Shown here: positions 57,558 to 64,000 of the stretch, in pieces
Layout of the letters: each line of letters begins with the position of its first letter
Numbering within the stretch: the first letter of the stretch is position 1
Assembly: GCF_032842345.1 (NCBI RefSeq)
Contig: NZ_WBKO01000001.1
Location: forward strand, 1,488,001-1,552,000
Direction of reading: 5' to 3'
From: Methanoculleus caldifontis
GTDB taxonomy: Archaea > Halobacteriota > Methanomicrobia > Methanomicrobiales > Methanoculleaceae
Length of the DNA stretch: 64,000 nt
Position numbers and translations under genes: made by a program
The notes under the pieces: model-generated
The model's input: the letters and a program-made list of their open reading frames with translations, nothing else
The model's database searches: none
Told to the model about the DNA's origin: nothing

Positions 57558-58532
57558 ATGGCAGAAGCAACACTGACAGAGGAGAGAGGAAGACTATCCA
57601 TCCAGCGCATCTTCGCGGCACCGCGGGAACGCGTCTGGAAGGCGTGGACCGACCCGGAGATGATAGCGCAGTGGTGGGGACCGGCGGGCTTTACGGCGCC
57701 GGTCGTCAGGGTCGACCTCCGCAAGGGGGGCAGGTACCATTTTTCCATGCGCTCGCCCGAGGGCCAGGAGTCCTGGAGCACCGGCGAGTATCGCGAGATC
57801 GTCCCGATGGAACAGCTCGTCTTCACCGACTCGTTTGCGGACGCGGAAGGCAACGTGGTCCCGGCCTCGGCATACGGGATGAGCGGGGACTGGCCGCGGG
57901 AACTCCTGGTGACGGTGACGTTTGAGGAGCACGGCGGCGGGACGAAGATGATCCTGCGGCATGAAGGCATTCCTGCGGGCGAGCCGCTCGAGCAGACCGA
58001 GGGCGGGTGGAGCGAGTCGCTCGAGAAACTTGCAAACGTCCTTGAGGAGGGGTTCGCAACCAGCCTCACCGCCAAGCCGGGAAAACAGGAGATCGTCATC
58101 ACCCGCATCTTCGACGCGCCGCGCGACCTTGTATTCAAAGCGAGCATGGACCCGGAACTGCTGCCCCGGTGGTGGGGGCCGGGACGGTTTACGACCACGG
58201 TCGATGTGATGGATGCACGATCGGGCGGGATGTGGCGTTTTGTCCAGCGCGACGCCGAGGCGAACGAGTACGCGTTCCACGGCGTCTACCATGAGGTCAG
58301 CCCGCCCGATCGGGTCGTCGACACCTTTGAGTTCGAGGGCATGCCGGGGCACGTCATGCTCGAGACGGTGACCTTCGAGGACCTCGGCGGCGGGAGGACG
58401 AAGATGACGAACCGCACGGTCGCCCAGTCGGTCGAGGATCGCGACGGGATGGTCCAGTCGGGGATGGAGGAGGGGGTGAACGAGACCCTGGACCGTCTCG
58501 CCGCTCTCCTGAACGAGCTGCAGGGAAGGTAA
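57558..58532 (+). CDS. tandem double SRPBCC protein
   Basis: A 324-residue protein starting MAEATLTEERG after a GGAGAGGAAG ribosome site. Domain 1 (about 1-155) has IQRIFAAPRERVWKAWTDPE and WWGPAGFTAP. Domain 2 (about 180-324) has ITRIFDAPRDLVFKASMDPE, WWGPGRFTTT, GGMWRFVQRDAEAN and GGGRTKMTNRTV, and is more similar to the preceding gene than to domain 1. A Lys/Gly linker joins them. The function is unknown; it may bind a ligand in two pockets. It is followed by a hydrolase gene 12 bp on, suggesting co-expression. Confidence 0.88.
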   Translation: MAEATLTEERGRLSIQRIFAAPRERVWKAWTDPEMIAQWWGPAGFTAPVVRVDLRKGGRYHFSMRSPEGQESWSTGEYREIVPMEQLVFTDSFADAEGNVVPASAYGMSGDWPRELLVTVTFEEHGGGTKMILRHEGIPAGEPLEQTEGGWSESLEKLANVLEEGFATSLTAKPGKQEIVITRIFDAPRDLVFKASMDPELLPRWWGPGRFTTTVDVMDARSGGMWRFVQRDAEANEYAFHGVYHEVSPPDRVVDTFEFEGMPGHVMLETVTFEDLGGGRTKMTNRTVAQSVEDRDGMVQSGMEEGVNETLDRLAALLNELQGR

Positions 58533-58544
58533 GCCGAGACGATC

Positions 58545-59372
58545 ATGGCACAAAAGATGGCAACGACAGCAGCCCCCGGGCGCTATGCGCCCGTCAACGG
58601 ACTTTCGATGTACTACGAGACCCACGGGGCCGGCCGCCCGCTGGTCCTCCTCCACGGCGCCTTCATGACGATCGAGGGGTCGTTTCAGAGGATGCTCCCC
58701 ACCCTCGCGGGGGCCCGGCAGGTCATCGCCGTCGAGCAGCAGGCTCACGGCCGTACCGGCGATATCGATCGACCGTTGACCTACGAGGGGATGGCGGCGG
58801 ATACCGTCGAACTCCTCCGACAACTCGGGATCAGAGACGCCGACTTCTTCGGCTACAGCATGGGGGCCGCCATCGCCCTCGATATCGCCGTCCGGCACCC
58901 CGGCCTCGTGCACAAACTCGTTCTCGCCTCACCGAGCTACACGAGAGAAGGGGCCTACGCCGAGATGTACGAGGGGGAAGAGAACCTGAAGGCCGAGGAC
59001 TTGGCCGACACCCCGTTCGTGGAAGAGTATGCCCGGACGGCGCCGAACCCGGGGGACTGGCCCGTGCTTGTCGAGAAGGTGAAACAACTGGACCGGGAGT
59101 TCCGGGGCTGGACGGCTGATGAGGTCCGGTCGATCCGGGCGCCCGTGCTCGCCATCATCGGCGACTCCGACGTCGTTCTTCCCGAGCATGCGGTGGAGAT
59201 CTTCCGGCTGCTCGGCGGCGGCGTGCCGGGAGATCTCGTCGGGCTCCCGGTCTCAAGGCTCGCGGTTCTCCCCGGCACGACCCATATCACGCTCATCGAC
59301 CGCACCGACTGGCTGCTAGAGATGATCGGGGAGTTCCTCGACGCGCCCGCCCCGGAGGCCGGGCGGGGATGA
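58545..59372 (+). CDS. alpha/beta hydrolase
   Basis: A 275-residue hydrolase starting MAQKMATTAAPG. The core has VLLHGAFMTIEGSF (oxyanion hole HG), AVEQQAHGRTGDIDRP, DFFGYSMGAAIALDIA (nucleophile Ser near residue 107), IIGDSDVVLPEHAVE (acid) and LPGTTHITLID (His). It is similar to the poly-hydroxyalkanoate/epoxide or carboxylesterase group found next to SRPBCC genes in other prokaryotes. It starts 12 bp after the double SRPBCC gene and its stop overlaps the CPBP protease start (ATGA), so they form one operon of three or four genes. Confidence 0.88.
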   Translation: MAQKMATTAAPGRYAPVNGLSMYYETHGAGRPLVLLHGAFMTIEGSFQRMLPTLAGARQVIAVEQQAHGRTGDIDRPLTYEGMAADTVELLRQLGIRDADFFGYSMGAAIALDIAVRHPGLVHKLVLASPSYTREGAYAEMYEGEENLKAEDLADTPFVEEYARTAPNPGDWPVLVEKVKQLDREFRGWTADEVRSIRAPVLAIIGDSDVVLPEHAVEIFRLLGGGVPGDLVGLPVSRLAVLPGTTHITLIDRTDWLLEMIGEFLDAPAPEAGRG

Positions 59373-60160
59373 ACGCCGGGCGGTCGCCCCTTACCTTTTT
59401 TCTTCTGGTCTTTGTCCTCTCCATTCCGTTCCTCCTCTTCGCCGGAACACCTCTCCCCGGTCCGCTGAACCTCCCCGTGAGCGCGTTCATGATCGTCTGC
59501 CCGGCCCTGGCGGCCTCGATCCTGGTCCGGCGGGAAGAGGGGGCCGGTGGGGTTGCGAGGCTGCTTGCACGGGTCGCCGACTTCCGGAAGATCCGGGCGG
59601 TCTGGTACCTCCCCATCCTCCTCCTGATGCCCGCGATCATGCTCCTCTCCTACGGCGTGATGCTCCTTTCCGGCCGGCCGCTCCCTGCCGATCCTTTCGT
59701 CCCGTATCTTCTGATCCCGGTCTTCGTCCCCCTCTTCTTTATCGCCGCCGCGTTCGAGGAGATAGGCTGGATGGGGTATGCCGCCGACCCCCTGCAGGAG
59801 CGGCGGAGCGCTCTTACGACCGCCCTGATCATCGGGGCGGTCTGGGCGGCGTGGCACTCCATCCCCTGGCTCCTCCTCAACACCCCCACCTGGGCGGCGG
59901 GGCAGGCCCTCTCCACGGTCGCGCTCCGGGTCCTCATCGTCTGGCTCTACAACAACACCCGCAAAAGCGTCTTTGCCGCGACCCTCTTTCACGGCATGAT
60001 GAACGTTGCTGAGTTCTCGTTCCCGAACCTCGGCTCCCACTACGATCCCGTTGTCTCCGGGGCGATCGCGTCGGCGGTCGCCGTCGTCGTCGTGTTCCTC
60101 CGGGGGCCGGAGACGCTCGCCGGGTGGAGATACGCACACCGGCGAGACGCCGGCAGGTAG
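59369..60160 (+). CDS. CPBP family intramembrane metalloprotease
   Basis: A 263-residue protein with about eight transmembrane helices. The protease motifs are FEEIGWMGYAADPL (EExxxR-like, with Glu-Glu), AAWHSIPWL (second site His) and LFHGMMNV (His-x-x-x-N-like). CPBP/Abi proteases cut or modify membrane substrates. It overlaps the hydrolase stop by four bases. The first helix begins right after MNAGRSPLT, with no signal peptide. Its substrate is unknown. Confidence 0.88.
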   Translation: MNAGRSPLTFFLLVFVLSIPFLLFAGTPLPGPLNLPVSAFMIVCPALAASILVRREEGAGGVARLLARVADFRKIRAVWYLPILLLMPAIMLLSYGVMLLSGRPLPADPFVPYLLIPVFVPLFFIAAAFEEIGWMGYAADPLQERRSALTTALIIGAVWAAWHSIPWLLLNTPTWAAGQALSTVALRVLIVWLYNNTRKSVFAATLFHGMMNVAEFSFPNLGSHYDPVVSGAIASAVAVVVVFLRGPETLAGWRYAHRRDAGR

Positions 60161-60283
60161 AGCAGGGGGAGCCGTTGAAGTTGGGCGTCCCGGAGGGGGG
60201 GGTAGCGTACCGACCGCAGGGAGAAGTCGGCACTTTATAAACCTCGACAGAAAGAACCCTCACCTGGATTTGGTGAGACTGCC

Positions 60284-60964
60284 ATGCTTATCTTCGATCG
60301 CCCCGGTCCGGTCAATACGGAGAGCGTTGTGAACGCCGTTAGGGAGAATGCCTATCTTGCGGAGGCGATCATCGTCGCTTCCATTACCGGCGAGAGTGCG
60401 CTGAAGATCGCCCGTGTGGTTGCAGGAAAGCGGATCGCCTGCGTCTCATGCCCGCAGGGGATGGCATGGGAGGTCGACGGGATGGATACGGGAATCTTTG
60501 CCGATATACCGGAACTCCGTAATATTCGCGACGGGTGGAAATCCGGAGGCCTGGCGAGGGTACCCATGGAGATTTCGCCGCAGAACAAGGCTCTTCTCGA
60601 CGAGGCGGGAGTTGCGGTTATCCGGGGCACGATTCCGTTCTTCGGCCCGAGTTTTTCCATGCGGGTCCACCTGGGCCATATCTCTTCTCTTGATATCATG
60701 GCAAAGACCCTCGAATTCTTCTCACCCGGGACCCTGGTCGGGATGGAATGCGTTCTCATGGCCGTAGATGCCGGGTTGATCCCCGAAGGTACCCCGGTGA
60801 TCTGCTGTGCCGGAACGGAACGCGGGCTTGATACTGCATGGCTCGTCAGAAGCTCCGCATCGGCTAACATCTTCCACCCGGAACGGGGATTCCGGTTCAT
60901 CAGGCCCCTGGCAAAGCCCGGTATTGCAGAGAATCCGCCGGTCGGTATCGGCTACATCCGGTAA
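60284..60964 (+). CDS. stand-alone pyruvate kinase C-terminal-domain protein
   Basis: A 226-residue protein starting MLIFDRPGPVNTESV. The N-terminal part resembles the C-terminal (allosteric) domain of pyruvate kinase: AIIVASITGESALKIARVV, IACVSCPQG and a later GTPVICCAGTERGLDTAWLV. Such proteins are common in methanogens, without the catalytic barrel; their role is unknown and may be binding of a phosphorylated ligand. It has fewer GC bases than its neighbours. A TATA-like TTTATAAACC lies about 50 nt upstream. The next gene is a pseudogene 374 bp on. Confidence 0.78.
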   Translation: MLIFDRPGPVNTESVVNAVRENAYLAEAIIVASITGESALKIARVVAGKRIACVSCPQGMAWEVDGMDTGIFADIPELRNIRDGWKSGGLARVPMEISPQNKALLDEAGVAVIRGTIPFFGPSFSMRVHLGHISSLDIMAKTLEFFSPGTLVGMECVLMAVDAGLIPEGTPVICCAGTERGLDTAWLVRSSASANIFHPERGFRFIRPLAKPGIAENPPVGIGYIR

Positions 60965-61338
60965 AACAGCCGGGCGACCGGCGCTGACCCGGTCGGCCGG
61001 GATCGCGGCAGCCCTCTTCGTCGTGAGGACCGGCAGGGGATGCTACGCTTCTCACAGAGCCTGGTGGTTATCGCGAATATGCGCAGGGAGTCAGGTCTCG
61101 CTTTATTCCTGAAATATGGTCTGGGGTCATCGGGAAGTCGGAAGAGCAGGCCCGGACATCCCGGCGGCAGTCGTCGCGATGCGCCGGGCGCACGCGACCC
61201 GAAACTCTAACGGGACGATTCTCCATTCCTTGAGGGCCGTAAAGACCCGCGAGGTGCCGGGAAGCGACCTGGTGCGTTGCAGCAACCAACCGGCACGTTT
61301 AAAGGACTACAAACCAAAACCTCCATCATAGGGCTCCC
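60965..61338. other. intergenic region before MFS pseudogene
   Basis: The 374-bp gap shows no gene. A nested dyad lies at 61254-61296 (GTGCCGG ... CCGGCAC around GTTGC-A-GCAAC at 61276-61286), directly before a TATA-like GTTTAAAGG at 61297-61305. This is probably the promoter and operator of the decayed MFS gene. Confidence 0.45.
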
Positions 61339-61893
61339 TTGCACACGATCCTTCCCCGCCCCATAAAGTGACTGCTCATAGCCCTGACAGAGAAAGACCT
61401 GCTCAGCGTATTCGTCATCGCACTCAGTGCGTTCATGGGAACGGCGGCCATGAGCAGCATCAGCATCGCTCTTCCCCTCATCATGCAGGAGTTCGATTCG
61501 ACGCTGGGTGTGGTCTCCTGGGTGCTGAACGGGTACATGCTCGTCCTTGCCGGATTTTGCGTCATCATCGGGAGGCTTGCGGATACTCGCGGCCTGAAAC
61601 GCACCTTTCTTGAGGGCATTCTCCTCTTCTCGATCGCATCGCTCCTCTGCTTCCTCGCATGGGACATCCTGGCCCTGATCGTGGCCCGGGTCCTGCAGGC
61701 CCTCGGAGCCGCCATGTTCATCGCCAGCGGCCCGGCGCTCATGAAGAGCGGCTCCGACGCCACGATCCTGTTTGCCGCCGCCCTCACCGTTCCGGCATTG
61801 ATCTGCAGTTATCTTGCACGTGACCGGCGAGACGAGGCGCGGGATCCGGGTCCGGTGCCGGCGGACGATCGAGCCTGCGATCCCGGTTTCTGA
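61339..61893 (+). pseudogene. MFS drug exporter remnant with stop and internal deletion
   Basis: A TTG at 61339 opens LHTILPRPIK, then a TGA at 61369 interrupts the frame, which continues as LLIALTEKDLLSVFVIALSAFMG. The N-terminal part of a 14-helix EmrB/QacA-type exporter is intact to VLQALGAAMFIASGPALMKSG. It then passes at once into ATILFAAALTVPALICSYLARDRR, the usual end of such proteins. About 300 codons are missing. A DHA2-type transporter thus decayed; it stands next to a MarR gene that once regulated it, as is typical. Confidence 0.75.
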
Positions 61894-61964
61894 TCGGTCT
61901 CTCCGGGCAACAACCCGACCGAACTGGACCTCATCGCCGGGCGGTTGCTTCCCTGGATCGCAAC

Positions 61965-61989
61965 CTTTATAGTTAGGTCTGCCCTAACT
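61965..61989 (+). promoter_or_regulatory. marR TATA box and operator
   Basis: CTTTATAG (61965-61972) is the TATA box; overlapping it, AGTTAGG-TCTGC-CCTAACT (61971-61989) is a perfect 7-bp inverted repeat. The transcription start would be near 61995, nine bases before the ATG at 62004. Confidence 0.65.
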
Positions 61990-62003
61990 AATGGGTATCA
62001 ACT

Positions 62004-62423
62004 ATGGCGGCGAGAGTTGAGCACCTGTTCGAAGTCTTTGACCGCCTGATCGCCATCAGAAATGAGTGCTCCAGCCAGATCTTCGTCGAGTGCGGCCTTG
62101 CGGAGATGACCGTGAAGCAGATCGCGTACTTGAAAGCGATCGACGGCCACGCCGACGTGACCTTCAGCCGGCTCGCCGAGATCACCGGGACCTCGAAACC
62201 CACCGTCACGGAGACGATCAACAAATTCGTCCGGATGGAATGCGTCTACCGGGAACGATGCCCCGACGACGGGAGGGTCGCCTACATCCGCCTGACCGAG
62301 AAGGGGCGGATGGTGGCGGAGGCCGAACGGAACGCCCTCTCCCGGATGGTCGAGAGAATGGTGCAGACACTCGACGAAGACGAGATCGACCTCCTGGTCG
62401 GGATCCTCGGGAAAGTCCGGTAA
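62004..62423 (+). CDS. MarR family transcriptional regulator
   Basis: A 139-residue protein starting MAARVEHLFEVFDRL. The winged helix reads LAEMTVKQIAYLKAIDG, FSRLAEITGTSKPTVTETINKFVRM (recognition helix) and DDGRVAYIRLTEKGR (wing). MarR dimers bind short dyads and leave them on binding phenolics or oxidants. A perfect AGTTAGG dyad overlies its own promoter and a GTTAGG half-site stands before the lon gene, so it probably represses itself and perhaps lon. It lies downstream of a decayed MFS exporter gene. Confidence 0.9.
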   Translation: MAARVEHLFEVFDRLIAIRNECSSQIFVECGLAEMTVKQIAYLKAIDGHADVTFSRLAEITGTSKPTVTETINKFVRMECVYRERCPDDGRVAYIRLTEKGRMVAEAERNALSRMVERMVQTLDEDEIDLLVGILGKVR

Positions 62424-62430
62424 TTTTTTC
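62424..62430 (+). terminator. T-run after marR
   Basis: Six T follow directly after the stop codon (TAATTTTTTCGCC), a likely archaeal terminator or TATA-like element for the next gene. Confidence 0.4.
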
Positions 62431-62442
62431 GCCGGCTGAATG

Positions 62443-62462
62443 GTTAGGTGAACACGAACTAA
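62443..62462. promoter_or_regulatory. second MarR-type site before lon
   Basis: GGTTAGGTGAACACGAACTAA contains the GTTAGG half-site found in the marR dyad and an inverted AACTAA with one mismatch. It lies 15-34 nt before the lon start. Confidence 0.4.
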
Positions 62463-62476
62463 TTACTTGGGTTATC

Positions 62477-64000
62477 ATGCATCCATCACAACTTGACGTT
62501 ACCAGAGAGAGAATGGTCATACCGCTCTTCGAGGCCGTGGTCTACCCCGGCGCCCGGACGAAGTTCAAGGTCGGCACCGGGACCGGAAAGGTGCTGCTCG
62601 CCGCGGTGAACAGCGCCGGCTCGACCCATGCGGTCGGCCTTACGGTCCGCGAGGGCATGGACCCCTCGGAAGCCTCGGCCGACTCGCTCTACCGCACGGG
62701 GAGCCTGATCGAGATCGCACACGTCCAGCCCGCGAACGACGGCTACCTCGTCTTCGGCGAGGCCGTCGCAAGGGTGAAGGCCACGAGGCTGATCGAGGCC
62801 GACGGGCTCTTCTCCGCCTTCTGCGAACCCGTTCCCGACCTCTTCGACCTCGACGAGGGGAGCCGGGCGGAGTTCCTCGCGAAGATCCGGGCGGTCATCC
62901 GCGACGTCAGCGGCCACTTCCAGGGCTCCGAGCAGTTCACCCGCCCCATCGAGAAGATGGACTCCATCGACCAGATCATGGGGTTCGTCATGCCGTTCCT
63001 CCCCGTCGACCTCGCCGAGAAGCAGGAGCTCCTCGAGATCACCTCGATCCGCGGCCGTTACGCCGCGTTCCTTGACCTCCTGACCCGCGTGAAGGAGGGG
63101 ATCGAGATCCGGATCGAGGTCGCGAAGAAGACCTCCGAGAAGGTCGGCAAGGCGAACCGCGAGGCGATGCTCCGCGAGCAGCTCAAGGTGATCCAGGACG
63201 AGCTCAACGGCTGCGACGGCTCCGACGGCGAAGACGGCTACCGGGAGCGGATTGAGCGCTCGACGATGCCTGAAGAGGTGAAGAAGAAGGCGCTCGCCGA
63301 ACTGAAGAAACTCGAGAGCGGCGGCAGCCAGCACCACGAGAGCCAGGGTATCCGGAACTACCTCGATCTCCTGCTCGACCTGCCCTGGACGGTCGAGGAG
63401 AGGAAGAGCATCGATATCAACGAGGCCCGGCAGGTCCTCGAGAGCAACCACAACGGTCTCGAGAAGGTCAAGGAGCGGATCGTCCAGCACCTCGCGGTCA
63501 TGAAGCTCAAGGAGGAGAAGCAGGGCTCGATCCTCCTCTTCACCGGCCCGCCCGGCACGGGGAAGACGAGCCTCGGCCGGAGCATCGCCGACGCGTTGGG
63601 GAGAAAATACGTCCGGATCAGCCTCGGCGGCGTCAAGGACGAGGCGGAGATCCGGGGGCACCGGCGGACCTACGTCGGGTCGCTCCCCGGCCGGATCATC
63701 CAGGGGATGAAGAAGGCAGGGACGAAGAACCCGGTCTTTATCCTCGACGAGATCGACAAACTCGCCGTCTCCTACTCCGGCGACCCGGCGAGCGCCCTCC
63801 TCGAGGTCCTCGACCCCGAGCAGAACAGCACGTTCTCGGACCACTACCTGGAGGTTCCCTACGACCTCTCCGATGTGCTCTTCATCGCGACCGCGAACAG
63901 CCTCGCGACGATCCCGGCCCCGCTCCTCGACCGGATGGAGCTGATCGAGATCTCGGGCTACACCAAGAGCGAGAAGTTCGCGATCGCGAAAGATCACCTG
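62477..64000 (+). CDS. lon: ATP-dependent protease LonA, 5' part
   Basis: The first 508 codons of a protease gene that leaves the window at the right edge. It starts MHPSQLDVTRERMVIPLF. Residues 1-190 form the LAN substrate-binding domain, then a coiled coil (ANREAMLREQLKVIQDEL), then the AAA module with Walker A FTGPPGTGKTSLGRSIADA, sensor/pore HRRTYVGSLPGRIIQGM and Walker B PVFILDEIDKL. This is the soluble bacterial-type LonA, not the membrane-bound LonB usual in archaea, so it was likely acquired. It degrades damaged proteins. The proteolytic Ser-Lys part lies outside. It may be controlled by the MarR gene upstream. Confidence 0.92.
   Translation, partial: MHPSQLDVTRERMVIPLFEAVVYPGARTKFKVGTGTGKVLLAAVNSAGSTHAVGLTVREGMDPSEASADSLYRTGSLIEIAHVQPANDGYLVFGEAVARVKATRLIEADGLFSAFCEPVPDLFDLDEGSRAEFLAKIRAVIRDVSGHFQGSEQFTRPIEKMDSIDQIMGFVMPFLPVDLAEKQELLEITSIRGRYAAFLDLLTRVKEGIEIRIEVAKKTSEKVGKANREAMLREQLKVIQDELNGCDGSDGEDGYRERIERSTMPEEVKKKALAELKKLESGGSQHHESQGIRNYLDLLLDLPWTVEERKSIDINEARQVLESNHNGLEKVKERIVQHLAVMKLKEEKQGSILLFTGPPGTGKTSLGRSIADALGRKYVRISLGGVKDEAEIRGHRRTYVGSLPGRIIQGMKKAGTKNPVFILDEIDKLAVSYSGDPASALLEVLDPEQNSTFSDHYLEVPYDLSDVLFIATANSLATIPAPLLDRMELIEISGYTKSEKFAIAKDHL

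Noticed and set aside
61068-61331. Two short opposing ORFs of 71 and 73 codons before the MFS remnant
   Set aside because: They overlap each other, lack ribosome or promoter signals and have no recognisable features; the region is better read as promoter DNA.
62486-63997. Long open frame of 503 codons on the minus strand at the right edge
   Set aside because: It is the antisense of the lon gene, whose motifs (FTGPPGTGKT, FILDEIDKL) are unmistakable; high GC keeps the antisense frame open.
1-64000. tRNA, rRNA, RNase P and SRP RNA genes
   Set aside because: All gaps above 200 bp were read for T-arm GGTTCRA patterns and known core motifs; none gave a full structure.

Overview
The window looks like a chromosomal segment of a high-GC methanogenic archaeon of the order Methanomicrobiales, most likely Methanoculleus-like. 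The grounds are: archaeal TATA boxes 25-45 nt ahead of many starts, several of them leaderless; a 6-phospho-3-hexuloisomerase gene; an Lhr-type helicase; multi-PAS sensors and 7TM histidine kinases of the kind common in Methanomicrobiales; ferredoxins and iron-sulfur flavoproteins; and secreted proteins rich in N-glycosylation sequons. The genus is an inference. I found no rRNA, tRNA, CRISPR array or intact insertion sequence. Bacterial-type genes (RsgA GTPase, LonA protease, SugE-type exporter, TetR/MarR/HxlR regulators) sit among archaeal ones and suggest past gene acquisition.

Layout. 1-12.9 kb: tail of an alpha/beta hydrolase, M24 peptidase, SAM methyltransferase, RsgA, a membrane-anchored hydrolase, two tandemly duplicated 7TM-PAS histidine kinases with duplicated upstream DNA, another methyltransferase, a DUF998 membrane protein, a radical SAM/SPASM enzyme facing a nitroreductase-like protein, and a flavin-binding protein. 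13-16.3 kb: a PAS sensor with a degenerate kinase core, an AlkD-like glycosylase, and an HxlR regulator overlapping a double-GNAT gene. 16.5-19.2 kb: a four-gene flavoprotein/Fe-S operon facing HxlR. 19.2-26.3 kb: phosphoesterase, receiver-CheW-soluble MCP cluster, and a large HTH-multi-PAS regulator. 26.6-33.9 kb: TrmO, a condensation-type acyltransferase, a secreted FecR-like protein, a TetR regulator facing a small protein plus RND exporter, a ferredoxin-like protein, and a 3-methyladenine glycosylase. 34.1-40.3 kb: a cell-surface island (sequon-rich protein, beta-sandwich membrane protein, about 1,420-residue beta-helix protein). 40.6-48.5 kb: small ferritin-like protein, UPF0316, sugar dehydrogenase-like protein, membrane protein, a frameshifted DUF3784 gene, an ABM monooxygenase, a dispersed GCGAAG repeat family, and a PdeM-like nuclease with an Lhr helicase. 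49-52.4 kb: hxlB, aminotransferase, M42 peptidase and DUF421. 52.6-64 kb: ferredoxin, SugE, HD hydrolase and a decayed remnant of its tail, a putative regulatory/structured RNA locus, Hsp20, a duplicated and fused SRPBCC family, hydrolase plus CPBP protease, a pyruvate kinase C-domain homologue, an MFS pseudogene, MarR, and the start of a bacterial-type lon gene.

The best candidates for something undescribed are: (i) the 55.7-55.9 kb locus with three TGTCGCACA boxes, a TATA box and two strong hairpins without an ORF; (ii) the compact bidirectional TetR/RND promoter with a perfect 35-bp dyad; (iii) two PAS proteins that share a kinase-dimerisation-like tail with Asp where the phospho-accepting His should be and no ATPase domain; and (iv) the radical SAM/nitroreductase-like pair. 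All functional statements are read from sequence by eye; no database search was run.
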